Below are positions 42,777 through 50,887 of a stretch of DNA of 64,000 nucleotides, piece after piece. Where the stretch lies: contig NZ_CADFEJ010000009.1 in the NCBI RefSeq assembly GCF_902833055.1, positions 62,001 through 126,000 of the forward strand, in the 5' to 3' direction. Every line of letters starts with the position of its first letter. Position 1 is the first letter of the stretch. A program made the translations under genes and the position numbers. This DNA is from Burkholderia territorii. Lineage in GTDB: Bacteria > Pseudomonadota > Gammaproteobacteria > Burkholderiales > Burkholderiaceae. Under the pieces are notes generated by a model. That model made no database searches and was not told the origin of the DNA. It was given only the letters and a program-made list of their open reading frames with translations.

Positions 42777-43980
42777 CCTCTACATCACGTATCGCTGCCA
42801 GTCGCGGTGCAGGCACTGCTTTCTGGTGGAGAACGACAAGATTGGCCGTTATGAGTTGCCGCTCGAGCAGTGCCTGTCGATCATCGACGAGGCGCGTGAT
42901 CATCGGGCCTACATGCTCGTATTGTCAGGGGGCGAACCGCTTCTTCACCGCGATTTCGATTTGATTGTCGAATATGCGCGAACCGCCGGCCTGTTGCCGT
43001 TGGTCGGCCTGACCGGCGCCGGAGTCACGGACGAGCATGTCGAAACCCTTTGCAGGCATGGGATTCCGAGCGTTCAGGTCAGTCTCGACGGTGCAACCGC
43101 ACGGTCTAACGACGCTATCCGCGGTGCCGGGAGTTTCAATGAGGTCGGGGATGCGATCGTCCGCTTGCGCGCGGCCGGACTGAAGGTCAACCTCGCCTTG
43201 TGCTTGCACGAACAAAACCGGGGCGAAGCGATGGCGTTGTTCGAGCATGCGTGGCGGCTGGGCGTCGCGCGAGTCAAGCTGGCCTTTTATGAATCGTCGG
43301 GGTCTTGCGCCGCATTTGAGCCGCTCACGCCCGGGATGAAGCGGGAGGTGTTGCAAGCCGCGTCGGCCTTCATGGACAGCAAAAGCGGCGACGGCTGGAT
43401 TGCTTGCCCTACCCATGATGTCCGGACCGGTCGCGAAATTCGCCCGACCAGGCGCCTTCCTCCGCTCGTTATCGGCGCAGACGGCGAACTTGCTGCCGGC
43501 GAATGGGGAGAGCGAATCGGCTCGTTGTCGGAGGGGGCACTCGCCGAACAGTATTGCACTTTCGTTGCAGGCAAGCAGGCGGCCTTCTTCGAGCGCGTTG
43601 TGCTCGATGCGGCGACGCAACATGGAATAGCAAGCGTGACGGTTGCCGCCCATGATATCGGTGCAAATGCGCTCATTTATGAGCATGGCGGTCAGCGCCA
43701 TGTCGTCGTGAGCGAAAGAGTGGAGGGCGCCTTGAGATTCTTCACGACCCTGCACGAAATCGGCCATGTCGCGACGCGTACGCTGGCAACAGATCCGAGG
43801 CGTCATGCTTCTATCGACGTAGAGCGCCAGGTCAACCTGTGGGTGCTGGACATGCTGCGCGATCACATCTCGGCCGATTCGCTGGCCGAATACGTGGCAG
43901 CGGCTTCTTGTTCGGAGGCCGCGCTGTACAGGCTTGTGGATCAGCGACTCGATAAGGACTTGACGAACTACTGGTGCTAG
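42736..43980 (+). CDS. Radical SAM protein fused to an HExxH metallopeptidase-like domain
   Basis: 414 residues. The N-terminal radical SAM core has C21-x3-C25-x2-C28 (YRCQSRCRHC) and LSGGEP. Residues ~225-275 resemble SPASM (LVIGADGELAAGEWGERIGSLSEGAL), but the expected cluster Cys is replaced, so it looks degenerate. The C-terminal ~110 residues hold H340-E-I-G-H344 and E363 (VERQVN), the zinc pattern of ImmA/IrrE-type peptidases. Inference: one protein both acts on the peptide by radical chemistry and removes the leader. The ATG at 42736 has GAGGTG upstream and aligns the cluster Cys with those of the first enzyme. Confidence 0.8.
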   Translation: MANVSSPFLPQTISLYITYRCQSRCRHCFLVENDKIGRYELPLEQCLSIIDEARDHRAYMLVLSGGEPLLHRDFDLIVEYARTAGLLPLVGLTGAGVTDEHVETLCRHGIPSVQVSLDGATARSNDAIRGAGSFNEVGDAIVRLRAAGLKVNLALCLHEQNRGEAMALFEHAWRLGVARVKLAFYESSGSCAAFEPLTPGMKREVLQAASAFMDSKSGDGWIACPTHDVRTGREIRPTRRLPPLVIGADGELAAGEWGERIGSLSEGALAEQYCTFVAGKQAAFFERVVLDAATQHGIASVTVAAHDIGANALIYEHGGQRHVVVSERVEGALRFFTTLHEIGHVATRTLATDPRRHASIDVERQVNLWVLDMLRDHISADSLAEYVAAASCSEAALYRLVDQRLDKDLTNYWC

Positions 43981-43993
43981 ACGGAGGGCCTAT

Positions 43994-44260
43994 ATGTACG
44001 AAATTAATCGAAACTTGATTGAGCGAAAGGCGGATCGCAGCTTCTTTGATGCCGCGCATTTTTTTGTATTCAAGTTCAACGCGAATGGTTACGCGATGAT
44101 CGACGCGCTAGCCGGCGGACCGTTTACACGAGAGCGTTTCGTGGCAATGTGCGAGGCGCTGGAAATGACCCGGGAAGCGACCGACGCGTTCTGGGACAAG
44201 TGCGTACGGCATCGAATCGTGGTTGAACCAGCGGGAACGGCGATGCCGGACAGATGCTGA
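43994..44260 (+). CDS. PqqD-like RiPP recognition element protein
   Basis: 88 residues. The central FVFKFNANGYAMIDALAGGPFTRERFVAMCE and a helical C-terminus resemble the PqqD winged-helix fold, which binds precursor leaders and delivers them to the radical SAM enzyme. GGAGGG lies five bases before the ATG and 13 bases separate it from the preceding gene. Similarity is modest, so the fold assignment needs confirmation, but the operon context supports it. Confidence 0.7.
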   Translation: MYEINRNLIERKADRSFFDAAHFFVFKFNANGYAMIDALAGGPFTRERFVAMCEALEMTREATDAFWDKCVRHRIVVEPAGTAMPDRC

Positions 44261-44387
44261 CGTGGACGGCGGTCCGACGCACCGACTTCGACTGACCCAT
44301 CGAAGGGGCAAATCAGCGCGAGTACTCGAACGTATGAGATTGCGCATTGCGGACAGCATCGTCCGCAATGGCTTTCATGGGGGGGGC

Positions 44388-44729
44388 TCAGCGTGCGCTG
44401 AACCCGAACCACCCATTGCTGGCCGCGAGGCGGCGCGGGCGGTTGATGCGCCGCTGCGGCCCGAGCGTGCGGCGCAGCGCGAGCGCGCGCAGCGACGACG
44501 GCTTCTGCAGCAGCGAGCGCAGGCCGGCACGGCGCGCGAACGCCTGCGCGCTCATCATCGAGAAGAACGCGTGGAACCACGCGCGGATGCCGTCCAGCCG
44601 GCTGTGCGCGTGCGTGTGCTCGGCGAGCGCCTGCGTGCGTGCGCGGTGATGGCGCAGCGGGCGGGCGGGAGCGGAGGGCGCGACGCGCTTGGCAGTGCGG
44701 TTGAAACGGGAAGTCAGACGGAATGGCAT
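44388..44729 (-). CDS. Arg-rich hypothetical protein
   Basis: 113 residues, not recognised. Arg and Ala rich, basic, with ~30 residues around FHAFFSMMSAQAFARRAGL that could form an amphipathic helix. Codon choice (CTG, CGC, TTC, GCG) is typical of this genome and unlike the AT-richer RiPP genes, which favours a real gene belonging to the host backbone. No ribosome binding site is visible. Convergent with the PqqD-like gene. Confidence 0.4.
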   Translation of the reverse strand: MPFRLTSRFNRTAKRVAPSAPARPLRHHRARTQALAEHTHAHSRLDGIRAWFHAFFSMMSAQAFARRAGLRSLLQKPSSLRALALRRTLGPQRRINRPRRLAASNGWFGFSAR

Positions 44730-45082
44730 GTGAACGATGCTTCGCTTGTATGGATGGCGCCCTTGAAAAGCGCACTGGTATGAACGGCCTCGGATTGCGC
44801 AACGGATCTTACCGAAAGTCGTTGCGCGCCGCGCCCGCCAGAATTGACAGGCCGCGACAGGCTACAAGGGTTTCGTGACGTGCAAAAGTCGCGATAAACC
44901 CTTGTGCCGCCGGCGTGTCGCCGCATACCGCCTGTCGCTGAGGCTCGCGCCGCGCCGCACAGTTCCCTTGCGCCAGATCAAATCGACGATTGGCATGCCC
45001 CTGCGCACGACAATGGCGCTGTTCGCGGCATCCGGCGCCGATTTACAATCGTCACATTCACACGATAAACGTCTGGCATCCC
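44730..45082. other. Divergent intergenic region with two strong hairpins
   Basis: 353 bases without a gene. Inverted repeat 1: GCGCAACG (44797-44804) / CGTTGCGC (44820-44827). Inverted repeat 2: ACAAGGGTTTCGTGAC (44864-44879) with GTCGCG-AT-AAACCCTTGT (44888-44905), flanked by GGC/GCC. Neither ends a co-directional gene, so they are not simple terminators of known genes. Confidence 0.6.
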
Positions 45083-45856
45083 ATGTCGTCTCCATTGCAG
45101 TCGGAATCGATCCGCGCGCAAGTCGCGGAATTGCGCGAACGCGGTTTCGTCGTCGCGCGCGGCCTCGTCGACGAGGCGCAGTGCGCGGCGCTCAGGCAGA
45201 TCGCGGTGCGCCAGTTGCAGGAAGCGGCGGAGCCGATCGAGTTCGAGGCGGATTTGCGCTACCCGGGCGCACCCGAGTCGAAGCATGCGCCGGGCGGTCA
45301 CACGGTGCGGCGGCTGCTCGACGCGTATACGCGCGACCCGGCGTTCGCGGCGCGCGCGATCGCGCCCGAAATCGGCGCGTGGATGCGCGAGTACTTCGGC
45401 GAGCAGCCGGTGCTGTCACGCGCGCATCACAACTGCATGATGACGAAGCATCCCGCGTACGGCAGCCTGACGGGCTGGCATCGCGACTTCCGCTACTGGT
45501 CGTTCGAACGCGCGGACATGGTCTCGGTGTGGCTCGCGCTCGGGCCGGAAACGAATGAAAACGGTGCGCTCTGGCTGGTGCCGGGTTCGCACACGGCAGA
45601 ATTCGGGCCGGAAGCGTTCGACGACGCGAAGTTCTTCCGCAGCGACCTGCCGAAAAACCGCAAGATGATCGATGCGGCAACCTGTCCGTCGCTGCAGACG
45701 GGCGACGTCGTGTTCTTCCACTGCAACACGCTGCATTCGGCGGGGCAGAACCGCTCCGACCAGGTGAAGTTCTCGCTCGTCTATACGTACCACGGCGTGA
45801 GCAACCGGCCGCTGCCTGGCACGCGTTCGGCGGCGAAGCCGGAAGTGCAGTTCTAG
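45083..45856 (+). CDS. Phytanoyl-CoA dioxygenase (PhyH) family protein
   Basis: 257 residues of the Fe(II)/2-oxoglutarate dioxygenase fold. Iron ligands are His and Asp in GWHRDF and the distal His in CNTLHSAGQNRSDQ, with the 2-oxoglutarate-binding Arg in the same motif. Substrate unknown; members hydroxylate lipids and small molecules. I choose the ATG at 45083; the upstream frame is not conserved in character. Confidence 0.88.
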   Translation: MSSPLQSESIRAQVAELRERGFVVARGLVDEAQCAALRQIAVRQLQEAAEPIEFEADLRYPGAPESKHAPGGHTVRRLLDAYTRDPAFAARAIAPEIGAWMREYFGEQPVLSRAHHNCMMTKHPAYGSLTGWHRDFRYWSFERADMVSVWLALGPETNENGALWLVPGSHTAEFGPEAFDDAKFFRSDLPKNRKMIDAATCPSLQTGDVVFFHCNTLHSAGQNRSDQVKFSLVYTYHGVSNRPLPGTRSAAKPEVQF

Positions 45857-45926
45857 CAGCGTTCGGCGGCGAGGCGGCCGCGCCGGTTGTCCGATGCGGC
45901 ACTGCGGCCGCGTGGGCAGATGAACG

Positions 45927-45956
45927 AACGGGCGGCCTGGGCCGCCCGTTGCGTTT
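45927..45956. terminator. Terminator between the PhyH gene and the DUF3185 gene
   Basis: AACGGGCGGCC (45927-45937) pairs with GGCCGCCCGTT (45940-45950), then TTTT. Convergent genes may share it. Confidence 0.85.
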
Positions 45957-45968
45957 TGCGCAGCGCGC

Positions 45969-46175
45969 TCAGCGCTTGTTGGCGGGCATCGCGAGGCCGA
46001 TCAGGCCGATCAGCGATGCGACGGCGCCGCCGGCGATCAGCAGGATCGTCTTCGTGGCGGGCGAGCCGGTGAAGAAGCGCGACACGTTGTCGTTGATCGA
46101 ATGAAACGACTGGCCGCCGAAATACAGCAGCACGACGCCGCCGACCAGCAGCGCAACCGAGATGACCCGGGACAT
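45969..46175 (-). CDS. DUF3185 small membrane protein
   Basis: 68 residues. Two hydrophobic helices (ISVALLVGGVVLLYFGG and ILLIAGGAVASLIGLIGLAM) with a polar loop FHSINDNVSRFFTGSP, the family signature. Function unknown. GAGG lies 5 bases before the ATG. Confidence 0.8.
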   Translation of the reverse strand: MSRVISVALLVGGVVLLYFGGQSFHSINDNVSRFFTGSPATKTILLIAGGAVASLIGLIGLAMPANKR

Positions 46176-46357
46176 ACCAACCTCGCTGTAACGGTGATTC
46201 GAGACGCCGCAGTGTAGGCGACGCACGCGGCCGCGTCCATTGCCGTGCGCGCTTCGGCTACGTTCGATACCATAACTGTCGTACGTTTCCCTCGCCGCCG
46301 CGCGCGATGTTCGCGCGTGGCGCGCGTCCCACCCCGACGTCTTCACGGAATCGACTC

Positions 46358-47401
46358 ATGGCCTACCAAGCAGCTTCCGAACGTTATGCCGACATGCAAT
46401 ACCGCACCTGCGGCAAATCCGGGCTCAAACTGCCCGCCCTGTCGCTCGGTCTGTGGCACAACTTCGGCGACTCGACGCCGATCGCCACGCAGCGCGAGAT
46501 CCTGCGCACCGCCTTCGACCTCGGCATCAATCACTTCGACCTGGCGAACAACTACGGGCCGCCGTACGGCAGCGCCGAGACCAATTTCGGCAGGTTGCTG
46601 AAGGAAGATTTCCGCCCATACCGCGACGAACTGCTGATCTCGACGAAAGCCGGCTGGGACATGTGGCCGGGGCCGTACGGCAGCGGCGGCGGATCGCGCA
46701 AGTACGTGCTGGCGAGCCTCGACCAGAGCCTGCAGCGGATGGGTCTCGATTACGTCGACATCTTCTATTCGCACCGCTTCGACGCGCACACGCCGCTCGA
46801 GGAAACCGCCGGCGCGCTCGCATCGGCCGTGCAGCAGGGCAAGGCGCTGTACATCGGCATCTCGTCGTATTCGGCCGCGAAGACGCGCGAGATGGCCGAA
46901 CTGCTCGCGCAGTACAAGGTGCCGCTGCTGATCCACCAGCCGTCGTACAACATGCTGAACCGCTGGATCGAGCAGGATCTGCTCGGCACGCTCGACGACA
47001 TCGGCGCGGGCAGCATCGCATTCACGCCGCTTGCGCAGGGGCTGCTGACATCCAAATACCTGAACGGCGTGCCGGCCGATGCGCGCGTGAACAAGCCGGG
47101 CGGCGGTTCGCTGAAGCAGGAGCATCTGAGCGCGGACAACCTCGAGCACGTGCGCAAGCTCAACGGCATCGCGCAACGGCGCGGGCAGAGCCTCGCGCAG
47201 ATGGCGCTCGCGTGGGTATTGCGCAATGGCCGCGTGACGTCCGCGCTGATCGGTGCGAGCCGTGCGGAGCAGGTGCGTGAAAACGTCGGCGCGCTGAAGA
47301 ATCTCGACTTCTCGGCCGACGAACTTGCGGAGATCGATCGCTACGCGACCGAGGGCGGCATCAATCTGTGGGAAAAGCCCTCAACCGATCAGGCAATCTG
47401 A
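46358..47401 (+). CDS. gpr: Aldo/keto reductase, L-glyceraldehyde 3-phosphate reductase type
   Basis: 347 residues, (alpha/beta)8 barrel. Starts MAYQAASERYADMQYRTCG, followed by LSLGLWHNFGD and the catalytic Tyr in DLANNYGPPYGSAE. The late ALIGASRAEQVRENVGAL binds NADPH. Members of this YghZ group reduce L-glyceraldehyde 3-phosphate and detoxify methylglyoxal. An inverted repeat follows the stop. Confidence 0.9.
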   Translation: MAYQAASERYADMQYRTCGKSGLKLPALSLGLWHNFGDSTPIATQREILRTAFDLGINHFDLANNYGPPYGSAETNFGRLLKEDFRPYRDELLISTKAGWDMWPGPYGSGGGSRKYVLASLDQSLQRMGLDYVDIFYSHRFDAHTPLEETAGALASAVQQGKALYIGISSYSAAKTREMAELLAQYKVPLLIHQPSYNMLNRWIEQDLLGTLDDIGAGSIAFTPLAQGLLTSKYLNGVPADARVNKPGGGSLKQEHLSADNLEHVRKLNGIAQRRGQSLAQMALAWVLRNGRVTSALIGASRAEQVRENVGALKNLDFSADELAEIDRYATEGGINLWEKPSTDQAI

Positions 47402-47420
47402 GCGGCATCGAGCATTGTCG

Positions 47421-47450
47421 ATACGGGATGCGAACCAACGCATCCCGTAT
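47421..47450 (+). terminator. Inverted repeat after the aldo/keto reductase gene
   Basis: ATACGGGATGCG (47421-47432) pairs with CGCATCCCGTAT (47439-47450). No T run, so a weak or Rho-assisted terminator. Confidence 0.5.
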
Positions 47451-47521
47451 TGCTGCGCACGCACACACGAACGGTTACGCTGCTGCGATGCAGCGGCGTG
47501 ACCGGTGCACGTCAACGCCCG

Positions 47522-47707
47522 CTAGAGCAGCGCAGGCAGGCCTTCGACGAGCAATACCGCTACGCCGACGCCGAGAATCACGCCGAGCGCGCGCAACAGG
47601 TTGTGGCGGAATTCGGTTGCGCACGGCACCGCGCCGAGAAATAGCGCGCCGGCCAGCGCCATCGGAATCAACAGGATGAAGTCGCCGATCGTGAAATAGG
47701 TCGTCAT
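47522..47707 (-). CDS. Small hydrophobic membrane protein, unknown function
   Basis: 61 residues from the ATG at 47707 (GGAG eight bases upstream). Two membrane helices: ILLIPMALAGALFLGAV and LLRALGVILGVGVAVLLV, with a short charged link containing Cys-Ala-Thr-Glu-Phe. No family recognised. Confidence 0.6.
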   Translation of the reverse strand: MTTYFTIGDFILLIPMALAGALFLGAVPCATEFRHNLLRALGVILGVGVAVLLVEGLPALL

Positions 47708-48010
47708 GCGTGTCTCCGTAGCCGGCCGGAACAGGCGCACGCGCGTCTTCCATCTCCATGCCGGGCATTTCTCATGTTGCGCCGCCCCCGATTGCGAACG
47801 GGGCGGTCAATTCGAGTATAGGCAACCTCGCCGCGTTTTTCGCTATCCGAACCATTAAAAGTATGCGGAAAACCCGTGCAATTCCGCGTTTTTCCGGCAA
47901 GCCGGACGAATGCCTTGCACCATTCTTTCCCGCTCCTTTCGGTTGGCGCCGAAAAATCACGCACATGTCGATGCGGGCCGCCGCGTCCGCGGGCGCGGCG
48001 GCCCGTTCGC
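47708..48010. other. Intergenic region between the small membrane gene and the EamA gene
   Basis: 303 bases, nothing gene-like. A lower-GC patch at 47810-47870 may contain the promoter of the small minus-strand gene. Confidence 0.35.
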
Positions 48011-48892
48011 TTACGCGCGATCCGCTCGCGCGCGAACGGCCGGCGTGCGGAACACGAGCGCGAGCCCCGCGACGATCGCGCCCATGCCGACGAGTGCGAG
48101 CGGCTCCGGCCGGTTGCCGGGCCAGATCGCGTCCATCAGCGTGGTGACGACGGGCACGAGATAGAACAGGCTCGTCACGTTGACGAGATCGCCGTGTTGC
48201 ATCAACCGGTAGAACAGCAACTGCGCGATCACCGAGATCACGATGCCGAGCCACAGCAGCGACACGACGAATGCCCAGCCGATGTCGAGCGAGACCGGCC
48301 GCGACGGCAGGATCGCCACGCACAGCGCGAGGCCGATCGCGTTCTGCAGCGGCAGCACGTCGGCAGGCGCCGCGCGCATGCGCTTTTGCAGCAGCGAGCC
48401 GGCGGTCAGCGCGACGAGCGCCGTGAGCGCGCAGGCCACACCCGTGACCGGCAAGCCGGCACCGCCCACGCCCCGGCACACGACGAGCGCGAGGCCGGTC
48501 AGCGACAGCGCGAGCCCCGCGACGCGCATCGGTCGCCAGCGACGCTCGACGATTGCCAGCGTGAGGATCGGCTGAACGCCGAGGATCGTCGCCAGCACGC
48601 CCGGCGCGATCCCGCGCTCGAGCGCGAGCAGATAGAAGATCGAATAGCCGCCCATCATCAGCAGGCCGGTCATTGCGGCCATGCGTCGCGCGCCGCGCGG
48701 CGGCAGCCAGCGTCCGCGCACGATGGCCGGCACGAGCAGCACGAGTGACGCGAGCGCGAATCGCGCGGTGAGGAAGACGAACGCGGATGCGTGACGCAGA
48801 CCGAGTTCAGCGAAGATCGCGCCGCTGCTCCACAGCAGCACGAAGAGCGACGTCACGCCATGCGCGGCGAGCGCGCGTTTGAGCGAAACCAT
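48011..48892 (-). CDS. EamA/DMT-family transporter
   Basis: 293 residues with ten hydrophobic helices in two EamA repeats. The first begins FVLLWSSGAIFAELGLRHASAF; the boundary region is GIAPGVLATILGVQPILTLAIVE. Likely inner-membrane efflux of metabolites or drugs; substrate unknown. Confidence 0.88.
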   Translation of the reverse strand: MVSLKRALAAHGVTSLFVLLWSSGAIFAELGLRHASAFVFLTARFALASLVLLVPAIVRGRWLPPRGARRMAAMTGLLMMGGYSIFYLLALERGIAPGVLATILGVQPILTLAIVERRWRPMRVAGLALSLTGLALVVCRGVGGAGLPVTGVACALTALVALTAGSLLQKRMRAAPADVLPLQNAIGLALCVAILPSRPVSLDIGWAFVVSLLWLGIVISVIAQLLFYRLMQHGDLVNVTSLFYLVPVVTTLMDAIWPGNRPEPLALVGMGAIVAGLALVFRTPAVRARADRA

Positions 48893-49518
48893 GTGAATTC
48901 ACCTGTCGAACGGATCGAAACGTTCCATGTCGCGTGCGCGGAAACGCGCCGTGCGCGACGGCGCACGAACGGCTGCGGACGAACGAATGGAAAACGGGAA
49001 ACCGAAAGCCGGCCGGTCAGCCGACGCGTGCCGCCGGCGGGGGCGGCGCGGCGCCGACGAGCGGCGGTGCGACAGGAGGAGGGAGGACCGACGGATGCGC
49101 GCACGCCTGCGGCCGCGAGTCGAACTGCGGCCGGGATGTTGCGAGGGCGGACGTGGGCGATTGCATCGTGTCGGAATGCGCTTGAACGCGAATGAGCGTC
49201 AAAGGTAACGCAGGGCGGCCGTCTCGCGCAACACCTTGCGCGGAAGCCGGCGCCGCGCGCGTGGCCGGATTCGGCGGACGGTCACATTCGACAGGGTATG
49301 ATGGGGGTATCCGCTCGTGCAAGCGCACGCGCGGCGCAGTGGTTGATTGGAGACATTCGACGAATTCGCGGCACTTCGCCCGCTTCTTCTTCTTTTCGCG
49401 CTTCGATAAACCGTGAACAATGGGATCACGCGCAACACCCCGGCGAGGGCGGCGCGGATCGTGCATTTGCCGGCTCGCCAGCGAGCCGGGATTCAAGTTT
49501 CAAGAGTGGGGAACCATC
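48893..49518. other. Long gene-free region
   Basis: 626 bases. Several open frames exist but are Arg/Pro/Ala-rich and do not resemble proteins; no RNA gene recognised. Lys-rich minus-strand frames near 49370-49410 are probably chance. Confidence 0.4.
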
Positions 49519-49731
49519 ATGCATGTCGGGTCGATTGTCTGCACTACCCATATCGCGGTGCCGAAGGGCGCGCGCGGCATCGTCCAGCGCGTTCTGGGCG
49601 ACATGGCCATGGTGACCTGGTACGCGGGCGTGCCGGGCGAGTCGAAGGAACTCAACACCGAGCCGTTCTTTCTCGAGGACCTGATCGATACCGGCGAATC
49701 CGTGCTGCCGGCCGGCGCCGCGATCCACTGA
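49519..49731 (+). CDS. Small conserved-type hypothetical protein
   Basis: 70 residues. Starts MHVGSIVCTTHIAVPKGARG; beta-rich, with motif VTWYAGVPGESKELNTEPFFLEDLI, suggesting a compact SH3-like barrel. No family recognised. GGGGA lies shortly before the ATG. Codon use is typical of the genome. Confidence 0.6.
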   Translation: MHVGSIVCTTHIAVPKGARGIVQRVLGDMAMVTWYAGVPGESKELNTEPFFLEDLIDTGESVLPAGAAIH

Positions 49732-49780
49732 CCGCGCGTGCCGCACCGGACGCTCGTGTTTCGGCGCGGCTGACGGCACA

Positions 49781-50812
49781 ATGCGGGGCATGAAAGACGT
49801 CACTTCCGCCCCCGCAGCTCCCGCCGGCCCGCCGTTCGCCGGTCTCACGCCCGAGTGCGTGCTCGACGCGCTCGACAGCGTGCTGATGCCGGCCGGGCTG
49901 CGCACCGACGGGCGCCTGCTCGCGCTCAACAGCTACGAAAACCGCGTCTACCAGGTCGGTATCGAGGACGGCCCGCCCGTCGTCGCGAAGTTCTATCGGC
50001 CCGCGCGCTGGTCGGACGAAGCAATCCTGGAAGAACACGCGTTCGTCGCCGAACTCGCCGCACGCGAGATTCCGGCGGTGCCCGCGCGCGTCATCGACGG
50101 CCGCACGCTGCACGCGTTCGACGGTTTCCGCTTCTCGATCTTCGAGCGGCGCGGCGGCCGTGCGCCCGACCTCGACCGCAGCGACACGCTCGAATGGCTC
50201 GGCCGCTTCATCGGCCGGATTCACGCGGTGGGTGCGACGCAGCAGTACGTCGCGCGTCCCGTGCTCGACATCCGCACGTTCGGCTACGAGCCGCGCGACT
50301 ACCTGCTCGCGCACGATTTCCTTCCCGCCGACGTGCGGCCCGCCTACGAGACGGCGGTGGCGCTCGCGCTCGAAGGCGTCGAGGCAGCGTTCGAGCGTGC
50401 CGGCGAGATCCGCCTGCTGCGCACGCACGGCGACTGTCATCCGAGCAACGTGCTGTGGACCGACGCGGGCCCGCATTTCGTCGACTTCGACGACAGCCGG
50501 ATGGCGCCCGCCGTCCAGGATCTGTGGCTGCTGCTGCCGGGCGATCGCGAAGGCGCGTCGCGTGCGCTCGCGGACCTGCTCGCCGGTTATGAGGACTTCT
50601 GCGAATTCGAGCCGCGCGAGCTGCATCTGATCGAGGCGCTGCGCACGCTGCGCTTGATCCACTACGCGGCCTGGCTCGCGCGACGCTGGGACGACCCGGC
50701 GTTTCCCGCCGCGTTCCCGTGGTTCAACACGCATCGCTACTGGGAAGCACGCGTGCTCGAACTGCGCGAGCAGATCGGCGCGATGCAGGAAGGGCCGCTC
50801 TGGCCCGTATGA
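49781..50812 (+). CDS. srkA: Stress response kinase A (YihE/SrkA)
   Basis: 343 residues, eukaryotic-like Ser/Thr kinase. Nucleotide loop ALNSYENRVYQVG, Lys in VVAKFYRP, catalytic loop LRTHGDCHPSNVLW and metal-binding FVDFDDSRMAP. The family protects cells under envelope and oxidative stress. A second ATG at 49790 is also possible; neither has a strong ribosome binding site. Confidence 0.9.
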   Translation: MRGMKDVTSAPAAPAGPPFAGLTPECVLDALDSVLMPAGLRTDGRLLALNSYENRVYQVGIEDGPPVVAKFYRPARWSDEAILEEHAFVAELAAREIPAVPARVIDGRTLHAFDGFRFSIFERRGGRAPDLDRSDTLEWLGRFIGRIHAVGATQQYVARPVLDIRTFGYEPRDYLLAHDFLPADVRPAYETAVALALEGVEAAFERAGEIRLLRTHGDCHPSNVLWTDAGPHFVDFDDSRMAPAVQDLWLLLPGDREGASRALADLLAGYEDFCEFEPRELHLIEALRTLRLIHYAAWLARRWDDPAFPAAFPWFNTHRYWEARVLELREQIGAMQEGPLWPV

Positions 50813-50887
50813 CGGCGCGCGCGGCGGCATCGCCGCGCGGCATTCGGAAGCGGGGCGCCGCGTGTGGCGCCGCCCGCCACGCGTCGC

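Noticed and set aside
40323..44260. PQQ biosynthesis locus
   Set aside because: PqqD-like and radical SAM proteins are present, but the peptide lacks the PqqA E-x3-Y pair and no PqqB/PqqC is present.
40323..44260. Lanthipeptide or lasso peptide cluster
   Set aside because: No LanB/LanC/LanM-like or asparagine-synthetase-like protein.
49017..49496. 159-codon minus-strand open frame in the gene-free region
   Set aside because: Pro/Arg/Ser-rich with no protein-like segments and no ribosome binding site.
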